Source: an uncultured Prosthecobacter sp. (GTDB taxonomy: Bacteria; Verrucomicrobiota; Verrucomicrobiia; Verrucomicrobiales; Verrucomicrobiaceae). Taken from it: 23,683 bases of DNA. The notes under the pieces are model-generated. The model did not search any database and was not told the origin of the DNA. It saw only the letters and a program-made list of their open reading frames with translations. The position numbers were made by a program, and so were the translations under genes. Where the stretch lies: positions 1-23,683 of the forward strand of contig CALDGV010000772.1 of the NCBI GenBank assembly GCA_937941745.1, in the 5' to 3' direction. How positions within the stretch are numbered: position 1 is the first letter of the stretch; the number at the start of each line of letters is the position of its first letter. This document shows, in pieces, positions 14,562 through 22,312 of this stretch.

Positions 14562-16043
14562 ATGATGCGATTTCTACTCATTCTTGCCTGTGCAGCATTC
14601 TCGCTTTCAGGCTCCGTCTTTGGCAGTGATACTCCCAACATCCTTTTCATCATAGCTGATGATGCTTCCCGGCATTTTGGTGAAGCTTACGGATGCGATT
14701 GGGTAAAAACACCCAACATCGACCGTCTGGCCAGGAATGGCATTGTGTTTGAAAACGCCTACACACCGACGTCCAAATGTGCACCATCACGTGCCGCCAT
14801 CCTCACAGGGCGAAATCCATGGCAGCTTGAAGAGGCGGCCAATCATCAGCCTTATTTCCCTGTGAAGTACAAAGCTTTCTCAGAAGCCCTGCGGGAGGCT
14901 GGGATCGCCGTTGGAAGCCAGGGAAAAACCTGGGGCCCAGGAGATTCCAAGAAAGCAGACGGCTCCCCACGAGATTTCGGATTCACCAGCAGTGGAGGAA
15001 AGGGCAAAGGAGGCCCGCCTGGACAAGCTTTTGCGACCTTTCTGAAAAAAAGAGATCACTCCAAACCCTTCTTTTACTGGTTCGGGAGCGCCAATCCTCA
15101 CCGCCCCTACAAGGCGGACTCAGGAATTGCGGCCGGGAAAAAGCTCTCGGACATTTCTCATGTGCCCGCCTACTGGCCGGACAATGAGATCGTGCGTCGT
15201 GACATGCTGGACTATGCCGTGGAAGTGGAAGCGTATGACTCCGAGGTGGGAGAACTTGTGACAAGCTTGGAGCAGGCAGGCCTGGCCAAAAACACACTGA
15301 TCGTCGTGACCTCTGACCATGGAATGCCTTTCCCAAGAGTGAAGGGGCATACCTTCGAAGAAGCTCATCATGTGCCCCTGATTGCCTCATGGCCCCAGGG
15401 AATTGCCAACCCTGGCCGCCGTGTTGGCGATCTCGTCAGCTTCATTGATTTGGCGCCGACCTTTTTGGAAATCATGGGAGTGAAGCCATCCGATGCTGGG
15501 ATGGCTGCGGTCACAGGACACAGTCTTCTGAACCTCCTTCAAGGCCAGTCGAAGAACGATCGTGAATTTGTGGTCATTGGCCGGGAGAGAAATGATGTAC
15601 TCACCCGTCCAGGCAGTCCGGCGGGGCTAGGCTATCCTGTGAGGGGCATCCGCCAGGGCAACCTGCTTTACATCCACAACTTCGAGCCAGACCGCTGGCC
15701 TTGCGGAGATCCTGGAACCGGATTTCGCGATACTGACGCCAGTCCGACGAAAGCTCTGACTGAAAGCCTGCCTGAAACCTCTGTTTACTGGCAGTTCGCC
15801 TTTGGAAAGCATCCACGCGAACAACTTTTCGACGTCTCCAAGGACCCTGACTGTGTCCAAGACCTTGCCAAGGATGCTGCCCATGCACAGAAAATGGCGG
15901 TGATGCGTGAGCTTTTGATGACCGAACTCAAAAGACAAGATGACCCACGCGTGCTCGGGCGAGGAGCCCTTTTTGACAACTACCTCTCACCCAGAACCCA
16001 AACCGTGGACAAGCCCAGGAAATCTTCACGCCCTCTTCCCTGA
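14562..16043 (+). CDS. Secreted S1 sulfatase (arylsulfatase family)
   Basis: 493 residues from ATG 14562; an upstream ATG at 14511 would add 17 residues in front of the signal peptide. I chose 14562 because AGGA sits 6 bases ahead and the signal (MMRFLLILACAAFSLSGSVFG) starts there. The formylglycine motif is C73-A-P-S-R with ILTGR after it. Metal ligands are D33/D34 in IIADD and D252-H253 in TSDHG. The FGSANPHRPY segment resembles heparan N-sulfatase-like S1 subfamilies, so a sulfated amino sugar is a possible substrate. An anaerobic or aerobic formylglycine-generating enzyme must be encoded elsewhere. It is not co-directional with a clear operon partner and converges with pbpC, 15 bases apart. 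Confidence 0.92.
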   Translation: MMRFLLILACAAFSLSGSVFGSDTPNILFIIADDASRHFGEAYGCDWVKTPNIDRLARNGIVFENAYTPTSKCAPSRAAILTGRNPWQLEEAANHQPYFPVKYKAFSEALREAGIAVGSQGKTWGPGDSKKADGSPRDFGFTSSGGKGKGGPPGQAFATFLKKRDHSKPFFYWFGSANPHRPYKADSGIAAGKKLSDISHVPAYWPDNEIVRRDMLDYAVEVEAYDSEVGELVTSLEQAGLAKNTLIVVTSDHGMPFPRVKGHTFEEAHHVPLIASWPQGIANPGRRVGDLVSFIDLAPTFLEIMGVKPSDAGMAAVTGHSLLNLLQGQSKNDREFVVIGRERNDVLTRPGSPAGLGYPVRGIRQGNLLYIHNFEPDRWPCGDPGTGFRDTDASPTKALTESLPETSVYWQFAFGKHPREQLFDVSKDPDCVQDLAKDAAHAQKMAVMRELLMTELKRQDDPRVLGRGALFDNYLSPRTQTVDKPRKSSRPLP

Positions 16044-16058
16044 AGATGATTGAGACTA

Positions 16059-18341
16059 TCAGCGATCATCATGAACGATGATGTAAGTATGCTGCAACTC
16101 TCCGGTGGCGCGATGGCAGGCCATGAACTCATGCCGCCCGGCCTTGAGCAATACGTAGGCACGCCCAGCCTCGTGATGAATCTGAAGAGTTCGGCAGGAC
16201 CACTCGATCAAGCCCTCCGAAGCATCGACCTCCAGTTGAAGACGACGACCACCCCCCGGTAGATCCGGGTCCAGTTGAATCACCGTCCCAGGAGAAGGAT
16301 GCCTGATGCGCCATACTTTCTCACCCCCACCTTCACTCAGGCAGGTGACCAGATCACCCAGCCAGTTGTCAGCGCTTCGAACCCAGGATCCGAATGAAGC
16401 TGGCAGTATGGCCCGGCCCAGGGAATCATAATCCTGCGCTTTGGCGGAGCGTGGAAGGTTGTTCCGAACAAACAACTCCTCACGGCTAAGCCGCGATGGT
16501 GGTGATTGCGCCGTCAGACGATGTCCTGTGCGTGGATCAACCCGTGCAGGGATGATGGTGGGAGGTTCATTCAGCCATGTGGCAGGCCGGTGCTGATGCA
16601 AATGCAGAAGAACCTCCCTCCAGATAGGGGCAGCACCTGTAACACCACTGACCTCTTGCATGGGACTGTTGTCAAAATTGCCAGTCCAGACGCCCACGGT
16701 GTATTCAGCTGTGAAACCCAGAGCCCAGTTGTCTCGATAGGATTGACTGGTGCCTGTCTTTACTGCAGCACGAAAGGGCATTCGCAAAGGAGAATGAAGT
16801 CCGAAGGTGAGGCTGCGCGCTTGATTGTCGGATAAAATGTCGGCGATCAGATAGCAGCTTTCAGCCTGCATGACGCGTCGAACCTGCGAAGCAGCCTCCA
16901 TATCAGGAAGCAGCTTCCAGGGCCTAAAGCCTCCCAGCCGGGCAATCGTTGCATAAGCATTCGCCAGCTCGATAAGGCGGATGGGAGGATTTCCGAGGGT
17001 CAACCCCAGGCCATAATGCTCTGCGGATTCATTGAGCGTGTCCAAGCCCAGGTCCTGCAATCGGGGCAACAGCACCGCGGCACCTCCGATTTCATCCAAC
17101 AGCCTGACTGTGGCAATGTTCAGACTATTGCCAAGGGCATCACGACAGGTCACGGGTCCGTAAAGCCGACGCGCATAGTTTTCCGGGCGATACGTGCCTG
17201 TCGCTGTGGGAAACTCCACAGGCAGATCCGTCAATACATGAGCCGCTGTGTAGCCTCTCTCAAATGCCAGTTCATAGGTGAATGGCTTCAGCGCCGAACC
17301 TGGCGAATGGGGGACCCAGGCTCCATTCACCTGCCCTCCATCCCGACTGAAGAAGTCCCGTGAACCCGCCAAGGCCAGCACGTTGCCGGTGGCGTTCTCA
17401 AGCACCACCACAGCGGCTTGCGTGACATTCCTGTCCTTCAAGAGGGCCAACCGAGTCGAGACTATCCTTTCCACCTGTTTCTGAAGGGATGCATCCAAGG
17501 TCGTGCGAACCTTTGTTGAACTTCCGCCCCCCTGCCCTTTGATCATTTCGATGGCATGAGGCGCAGCAAAGCCGCCCGTAAAACGCTGAAGGACGATGGT
17601 TTCAGCCAGCGCGCTTTTCAGCTCGTCAGCGGTGATCCATCCGAGCTTGCGCATGGCATGCAAAACCCTCTGCTGCCGAGAACTAACGAGCGCCTGATTC
17701 TGAAAGGGATTGAGGCGGCTCGGAGCCTGTGGAATTGCGGCCAAAAAAGCACACTCGGCCAAGCTGAGGTCCATCAAAGGCTTGTTGAAGTAACCTGAAG
17801 CTGCCGCAGTGCATCCTGTCAGTAGATTTCCGTAATGAATGCGGTTCAGATACGTCGCGACCACCTTTTCACGGCTCCACGACATGGCCAGCCGCCTTGC
17901 CTGAAACGCCTCAATCACTTTGATCCTCAGGCTCCTGTTCGACATTTGCCTGGAGGTGACTTTGATCAGCTGCTGGTGCAAAGTCGAGGCCCCTGAGACA
18001 ACGCGGCCTGAAGCCCAGTTGTCACGAAGCGCGCGAATCACTGCCAGCAGATCAATGCCGCCATGCTGCCAGAACCGTCTGTCTTCGGCAGCAAGAGTGG
18101 CCTTCACCAGCATGTCCGGCATCTCCTTAAAGTCGATCTCAGGCCCCACCCTGTCGCCATCCTGGTTCAGAAGCGTGCGAAGGGGAGTTCCATCACTGGC
18201 AAGGTATTGCACTGAAATTGGAGAGGCGGCACCGAGTGCTTTCGGAAGCTCAAAGGCCCATGGCAGCCCCCACCAGACAACGGCGGTCATGCTCAGGGCC
18301 GTCAGCAGCAGAAGCAGGGTCCACTTCCTTTGTTTCATCAT
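16059..18341 (-). CDS. pbpC: Penicillin-binding protein 1C
   Basis: 760 residues. An N-terminal TM anchor at about 8-28 precedes a glycosyltransferase-51 domain at about 45-230 with catalytic E86 in AAEDRRFWQHGG and SGASTLHQQL at 117-126. The transpeptidase domain has S349-A-L-K352 (nucleophile and Lys), S406-L-N, and K528-T-G-T-S. A C-terminal beta region at about 665-755 matches the BiPBP_C domain of PBP1C. It polymerises and cross-links peptidoglycan on the outer face of the inner membrane. In E. coli it is linked to alpha-2-macroglobulin YfhM, which is not seen here. It lies 30 bases downstream of the RmlD-like gene. Confidence 0.95.
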   Translation of the reverse strand: MMKQRKWTLLLLLTALSMTAVVWWGLPWAFELPKALGAASPISVQYLASDGTPLRTLLNQDGDRVGPEIDFKEMPDMLVKATLAAEDRRFWQHGGIDLLAVIRALRDNWASGRVVSGASTLHQQLIKVTSRQMSNRSLRIKVIEAFQARRLAMSWSREKVVATYLNRIHYGNLLTGCTAAASGYFNKPLMDLSLAECAFLAAIPQAPSRLNPFQNQALVSSRQQRVLHAMRKLGWITADELKSALAETIVLQRFTGGFAAPHAIEMIKGQGGGSSTKVRTTLDASLQKQVERIVSTRLALLKDRNVTQAAVVVLENATGNVLALAGSRDFFSRDGGQVNGAWVPHSPGSALKPFTYELAFERGYTAAHVLTDLPVEFPTATGTYRPENYARRLYGPVTCRDALGNSLNIATVRLLDEIGGAAVLLPRLQDLGLDTLNESAEHYGLGLTLGNPPIRLIELANAYATIARLGGFRPWKLLPDMEAASQVRRVMQAESCYLIADILSDNQARSLTFGLHSPLRMPFRAAVKTGTSQSYRDNWALGFTAEYTVGVWTGNFDNSPMQEVSGVTGAAPIWREVLLHLHQHRPATWLNEPPTIIPARVDPRTGHRLTAQSPPSRLSREELFVRNNLPRSAKAQDYDSLGRAILPASFGSWVRSADNWLGDLVTCLSEGGGEKVWRIRHPSPGTVIQLDPDLPGGGRRLQLEVDASEGLIEWSCRTLQIHHEAGRAYVLLKAGRHEFMACHRATGELQHTYIIVHDDR

Positions 18342-18371
18342 CGAAAATAAATCAGAGAAAAGGTTCTTTTC

Positions 18372-19238
18372 TCAAGCACTCAATGCGCAGAGCCATTCCC
18401 TCAAAGCTTCCTGCCAGCTGCGAATGGGAGCACCCAACAGACCGGCGAGACGCTCGTTTGACATGGTGGTGAAGCGCGGCCGGCGGGCGATGAAATGAGT
18501 GAAATCTTCCAACTTGTTAGGCTCGACTTCGAGACGGGCGGGAAGCAGCTGCAGCTCCACGGCCAAGTCGACGATGGTCTGACCGTAACTCTGCCAGCTT
18601 GCACTCCCGCTGTTGCAAAGATTGATCACCCCTGTGGGTGCTTTTTCGTGCTGCCAAAGACGTTCCAGCCAGACTGCGATGTCGTGCACAGAAGTGGGAG
18701 CGCTCCATTTGTCTGCGATCGCCTCCAGCTTGCTGCCACTGCGTGCTTGCTTGAGAATCTGGTCTGGAAAGGAGGAGCCATTGCCAAACAACCATGACAC
18801 TCGGGCAACCAGCGCCTCAGGAAGCTCCCGCAAAACGCCCCACTCAGCTTCCAGCTTGGTCCGGCCATAGTGATTTACAGGCATTGCCGTCATCAACTCC
18901 GTCAAAAAAGCCTGATTGTCTCCACCATAGACATAGTCTGTGCTGATCTGAATCATTCGCGCCCCCCTTCGACGACACTCAGCGGCGATGACAGCAGGAG
19001 AGATCGCATTGACGCATGTGGCGAGTTCCGGGGCACGCTCACAAGCATCCGGACTGGTGATCGCCGCACAATGAATCACCAAGTCGAAGTTCAGCCTGCC
19101 TAACGCAGGTGGAATGCGTTCCGGAACCGAAAGATCAAGTTCGGAACGCCCAACGCAGACAACCTCGTGGCGGCTGGCATAAGCTGCCGCCAAAGCGGCA
19201 CCAAGACGTCCCTTGGTGCCTGTGATCAAGAGTTTCAT
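18372..19238 (-). CDS. RmlD-like SDR (dTDP-4-dehydrorhamnose reductase family)
   Basis: A 288-residue extended SDR. The nucleotide motif is G7-TKGRL-G13, ISTDYVYGG lies at 98-106, and the catalytic Y124-GRT-K128 is in NHYGRTKLE. DVNP-type positions and VSWLFGNG match RmlD, which reduces dTDP-4-dehydrorhamnose to dTDP-rhamnose. No rmlA, rmlB or rmlC is near, so another nucleotide sugar or a MAT2B-like role is possible; I leave the symbol blank. It starts 18 bases after the infC stop and is followed by pbpC after 30 bases, so infC, this gene and pbpC may share a transcript. Confidence 0.85.
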   Translation of the reverse strand: MKLLITGTKGRLGAALAAAYASRHEVVCVGRSELDLSVPERIPPALGRLNFDLVIHCAAITSPDACERAPELATCVNAISPAVIAAECRRRGARMIQISTDYVYGGDNQAFLTELMTAMPVNHYGRTKLEAEWGVLRELPEALVARVSWLFGNGSSFPDQILKQARSGSKLEAIADKWSAPTSVHDIAVWLERLWQHEKAPTGVINLCNSGSASWQSYGQTIVDLAVELQLLPARLEVEPNKLEDFTHFIARRPRFTTMSNERLAGLLGAPIRSWQEALREWLCALSA

Positions 19239-19256
19239 CCTTTATGGATGATCTAA

Positions 19257-20219
19257 TCAAGCCGCAGCTGGAGGTGCCTCGGGAGGAGACTTGGCACTGG
19301 AATCGTGATGATCGTCCTCATGATGCTCTTCTTCATCATGCTTATCCTCACGAGGGTCATGACCATGCTGATAATGAGGGTCTTTGTGCTCAGTCACGCC
19401 TTTCAAATGAGTCTTGAACTTGCGGTGGCGCTGCTGCTCTGGGAGCGGACTGACCTGCATGTTGATGTTTCGACCTGCCATCTTGGGTTCTTGATCACAG
19501 TGCCCCATGGTGTGAAGATCTTCCTTGATGCGTTTGGCCAGTTCATGCCCAAGCTCCTGGTGCGCGATCTGGCGACCACGGAACTGAAGCTGGATGCGGA
19601 CCTTATGCCCTTCCGCCAGGAAGTCTTCGGCATGCAAGATCTTGATATGATAGTCGTGAGGATCGATGCCAATACGGAACTTCAGCTCCTTCACCTTGCC
19701 ACCCTTCTGGTGCTTGTGAGCCTCCTTCTTGTGCTTCTCCTGCATGTACTTGTACTTGCCGTAGTCGATGATTTTACACACCGGAGGATCGACATTGGCG
19801 GCAACTTCAACGAGGTCCAATCCTCTCTCACGAGCCATGCGAAGCGCCTGCGCCGTGGGCAGCACTCCGTACTGCTGATGGGTCATTCCATCCACAACCC
19901 TGACCTTGGGAGCACGGATGCGTTCATTGATTCGCGTCTGATCCACGTAGCGACCATTGTTGGGACGGTTCCCACGATTCGGTCCACCACCACCCATGGG
20001 ACGGTTCCCACCTCCCATCGGGGGCCTGTTAAAGCCTCCAGCCTGACCTGCATACCCACCTGTACCAGGTGGGCGAGGGCCCTGAGCTGGCGGAGGCGTG
20101 CCCTGCGGACGTGGCCCTGGAGCGGCTCCCGTTGCCGGGCGGCTGGTTTGATTTTGAGCACCTTGTGCCGGGCGACCAGCGAACTGGTTGCTGTTCAGGT
20201 TTTGGAATGGATTGCTAAT
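19257..20219 (-). CDS. infC: Translation initiation factor IF-3 with ATT start and long tails
   Basis: IF3 binds the 30S subunit and checks the start codon and initiator tRNA. I place the start at ATT 20219-20217, giving 320 residues. The frame stays open above ATG 20018, the only possible starts there are non-ATG, and a perfect AGGAGG lies 6 bases before the ATT; an in-frame TGA at 20249-20247 closes the frame upstream. Residues 1-91 are a disordered head rich in Pro, Gly, Gln, Asn and Arg (starts ISNPFQNLNSNQFAGRPAQG). The N-domain is about 92-162 (RINERIRAPKVRVVDG), with the C-domain to about 265 (FRGRQIAHQELG at 213-224, MAGRNINMQVSPLP near 247-260). The tail at about 277-306 is very rich in His, Asp and Glu. 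E. coli IF3 is 180 residues. No rpmI or rplT follows; an RmlD-like gene does. Confidence 0.93.
   Translation of the reverse strand: MSNPFQNLNSNQFAGRPAQGAQNQTSRPATGAAPGPRPQGTPPPAQGPRPPGTGGYAGQAGGFNRPPMGGGNRPMGGGGPNRGNRPNNGRYVDQTRINERIRAPKVRVVDGMTHQQYGVLPTAQALRMARERGLDLVEVAANVDPPVCKIIDYGKYKYMQEKHKKEAHKHQKGGKVKELKFRIGIDPHDYHIKILHAEDFLAEGHKVRIQLQFRGRQIAHQELGHELAKRIKEDLHTMGHCDQEPKMAGRNINMQVSPLPEQQRHRKFKTHLKGVTEHKDPHYQHGHDPREDKHDEEEHHEDDHHDSSAKSPPEAPPAAA
19961..20010. repeat. 14-bp direct repeat inside the infC head
   Basis: The 14-mer TGGGACGGTTCCCA occurs at 19961-19974 and 19997-20010, 36 bases apart (12 codons, in frame). It encodes repeated GNRP in the Gly/Asn/Arg/Pro-rich head of IF3. The unit is itself partly palindromic. 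Slippage or unequal recombination here could change head length between strains. Confidence 0.8.
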
Positions 20220-20225
20220 AGGATA

Positions 20226-20231
20226 CCTCCT
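20226..20231 (-). promoter_or_regulatory. infC: Shine-Dalgarno site that fixes the infC ATT start
   Basis: On the minus strand AGGAGG (20231-20226) is followed by six bases and then ATT (20219-20217). It is the strongest ribosome-binding site in the window and has no ATG, GTG or TTG start in frame behind it, only the ATT. Confidence 0.85.
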
Positions 20232-20623
20232 GGATGGTTTCGAGACTCAACAAAACGGGCACGGCCAGCCTGTTGAAAGGTTTTTACGCGGACAGCACGG
20301 GACGGAACTGACATATCAAACCGTACGGGCTCGCGACAGCAAGGGTGCCTCATCCTGAACCCGGTCATGCGGGCTTGAATAAGAACATTTGAAGAAAATC
20401 ATGCTGCGAAGAAAGGCGCGAAAGAAATGCTGAGCTTGGACACAAGCAAACAAGCGGTCCAAGCCACGCAGATCTCAACGCATCCATTAACCACTTTCTT
20501 AGCCTCCAGCAAGATAATTTCCGATATTCTCCTCGTCATGCTTGTGGCAGTCGCGAATGCTGTCGTTTCATGTTCGGCTCTTGCCGACGTTGCAGCTCCT
20601 CACTTGGATTCCCCTGATTTCCC
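20232..20623. other. Divergent intergenic region between infC and the solute-binding protein
   Basis: Nearly 400 bases with no supported gene. Near infC it carries a possible leader hairpin (20247-20276): TCAACA pairs with TGTTGA, with an inner GGC/GCC stem, just upstream of the Shine-Dalgarno site. The centre has an AT-richer patch near 20375-20400. I see no confident -35/-10 pair. An ORF at 20427-20696 looks like chance. Confidence 0.5.
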
Positions 20624-22276
20624 ATGTTGCCCTTCAGCGCTCATCCACTCTGGCGAAAAGAGTCCCTGGTGCTTCTGGCGATACTGGGAACGCTGATCGG
20701 CCCTTTCTTGCTCAAGCCCCAAGACAGCACTGCCCCTGCCCGCTATGACCGTCGGTTGGTGATTGTGACCCCTCACCATGAGTTGATCCGAGAAGAGTTC
20801 GGGCGCGCTTTCGCCCGCGATTGGAAGACGCGAACAGGGCAAGCCATCTTCATCGACTGGCGCGTGCCAGGAGGCACCTCAGAAATTGCCGCGATGTTGA
20901 AATCCGAGTATGCAGCCGCCTTCGAGCAACGCTGGACCCGGGAACTCGGGCATGCCTGGACATCGGAGATTGCCCAGGCTTTTTTGAATCCCAAGACGCC
21001 CTCGGAGCATCCTGCGCGCGTGGAGTTTCTTCGCTCGCAGACGGGGATCGGGGTGGATCTCTTCTTTGGTGGAGGAGCCTTTGATTTTCAGATTCAGGCT
21101 GACTCTGGCACGCTGGTTTCTGAAGCCGGCCAAGGCACCGGCCTCAAAGGATTGAAGCAAAAACATCCAGGCTGGTTTGATGAGGCCGTGATCCCGGAAG
21201 GCCTCAGCGGTGAACCCTTCCGCGACCCTCAGGACCGATGGTGCGGCACCTGCCTCTCGAGCTTTGGAATCGTCTTCAACCGAGAGGTGCTGCGCCGCCT
21301 GGGAGTCGAAAACGACCCTCAGCAGTGGAGTGATCTCGCAGACCCCAGACTCCAGGGCATGGTGGCGCTTGCTGATCCCGGGCGCAGCAGTTCGGTGACC
21401 AAGGCTTTTGAAATGCTGATCCAACAGGAGATGCAGAAGGCCCTCACTCGCCTTCAGCAGACTCCCGGTGACAAGCCATCAGACAAGATTGAGCAGAGGG
21501 CTGTTGCCGAGGGCTGGACCGCCGGACTGGCGCTCATTCAGCGCATCAGCGCCAATGCCCGCTATTTCAGCGACACTTCGACCAAGATCCCTCTCGATGT
21601 CCTGCGTGGCGATGCCGCCGCAGGCATGTGCATCGACTTTTATGGCCGTGCGGCCGAGGAATCCGTGCGCCGTTCAGACGGCACGTCCAGAGTGGGTTTT
21701 GTCATGCCCGTTGGTGGGACGTCCATCAGTGTGGACCCCATCGCTCTTCTTCGGGGTGCGCCTGACCCGGAACTGGCCACAGCCTTTATGGAATTCGTGC
21801 TCAGCGAGCCTGGACAACGCCTGTGGGCCTACCGGGCAGGCATGCCAGGCGGCCCTGAAAAGCTGGCGCTGCGCCGTCTGCCGGTGCGACGCGACTTCTA
21901 CACTCCAGCGCATCTCCAGGCCATGAGCGATGGACATGAAAGGCCTTATGAGAAGGCCTCGGCCTTCATCTACCACGCGCCCTGGACAGCCTCCACCTTC
22001 AGTTCGCTGCGCTTCCTGCTGCGGGTGCTGTGCGTGGACACCCATGAAGAGCAGCGTGAAGCATGGCACCACCTTGCCCGCAGCGGCTTTCCACCCCGGG
22101 CCACCTCCATTTTTCACGACCTCAACGCCGTGCGCTACGACACTGCGCTGGGCAGCATCAGCCAGACCCTGCGCTCTCGCGACAAGGTGGCGGAAACGCG
22201 TCTCTCCCGTCAGCTCGGCAATCAAGTACGCGGGAATTATCAACTGGCCGCCAAGCTTGCCCGTCAGGGTCTCTGA
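20624..22276 (+). CDS. Iron(III)-type ABC solute-binding protein, membrane-anchored
   Basis: 550 residues. An N-terminal hydrophobic anchor at about 15-30 (LVLLAILGTLIGPFLL) has no lipobox, so it probably stays tethered to the inner membrane facing the periplasm. Residues about 43-420 are a periplasmic-binding fold of the Fe(III)/thiamine type: RRLVIVTPHHELIREEF, SSFGIVFNREVLRRLGV at 212-228, WSDLADPRLQGMVALADPGR at 235-254, and LATAFMEFVLSEPGQRLWAY later. About 420-550 is an extra C-terminal region I cannot assign. Such proteins feed iron or small ligands to an ABC importer, but no permease or ATPase gene is next to it, so it is an orphan here. It is followed by a lipoprotein gene 36 bases on. 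Confidence 0.82.
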   Translation: MLPFSAHPLWRKESLVLLAILGTLIGPFLLKPQDSTAPARYDRRLVIVTPHHELIREEFGRAFARDWKTRTGQAIFIDWRVPGGTSEIAAMLKSEYAAAFEQRWTRELGHAWTSEIAQAFLNPKTPSEHPARVEFLRSQTGIGVDLFFGGGAFDFQIQADSGTLVSEAGQGTGLKGLKQKHPGWFDEAVIPEGLSGEPFRDPQDRWCGTCLSSFGIVFNREVLRRLGVENDPQQWSDLADPRLQGMVALADPGRSSSVTKAFEMLIQQEMQKALTRLQQTPGDKPSDKIEQRAVAEGWTAGLALIQRISANARYFSDTSTKIPLDVLRGDAAAGMCIDFYGRAAEESVRRSDGTSRVGFVMPVGGTSISVDPIALLRGAPDPELATAFMEFVLSEPGQRLWAYRAGMPGGPEKLALRRLPVRRDFYTPAHLQAMSDGHERPYEKASAFIYHAPWTASTFSSLRFLLRVLCVDTHEEQREAWHHLARSGFPPRATSIFHDLNAVRYDTALGSISQTLRSRDKVAETRLSRQLGNQVRGNYQLAAKLARQGL

Positions 22277-22312
22277 CGTAAACGTAATCAGCAACGATCC
22301 GTCCACCACCTG

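Noticed and set aside
19257..20018. infC starting at ATG 20018
   Set aside because: No Shine-Dalgarno site lies in front of it, while the frame continues to an ATT with a perfect AGGAGG.
19305..20276. A 323-codon plus-strand ORF opposite infC
   Set aside because: It is the exact antisense of a certain IF3 gene, has no family match, and its length follows from the GC-rich codon pattern of infC.
20427..20696. An 89-codon ORF upstream of the solute-binding protein
   Set aside because: It has no recognisable domain, no ribosome-binding site, and overlaps the start of the supported gene; only a chance hydrophobic stretch is present.
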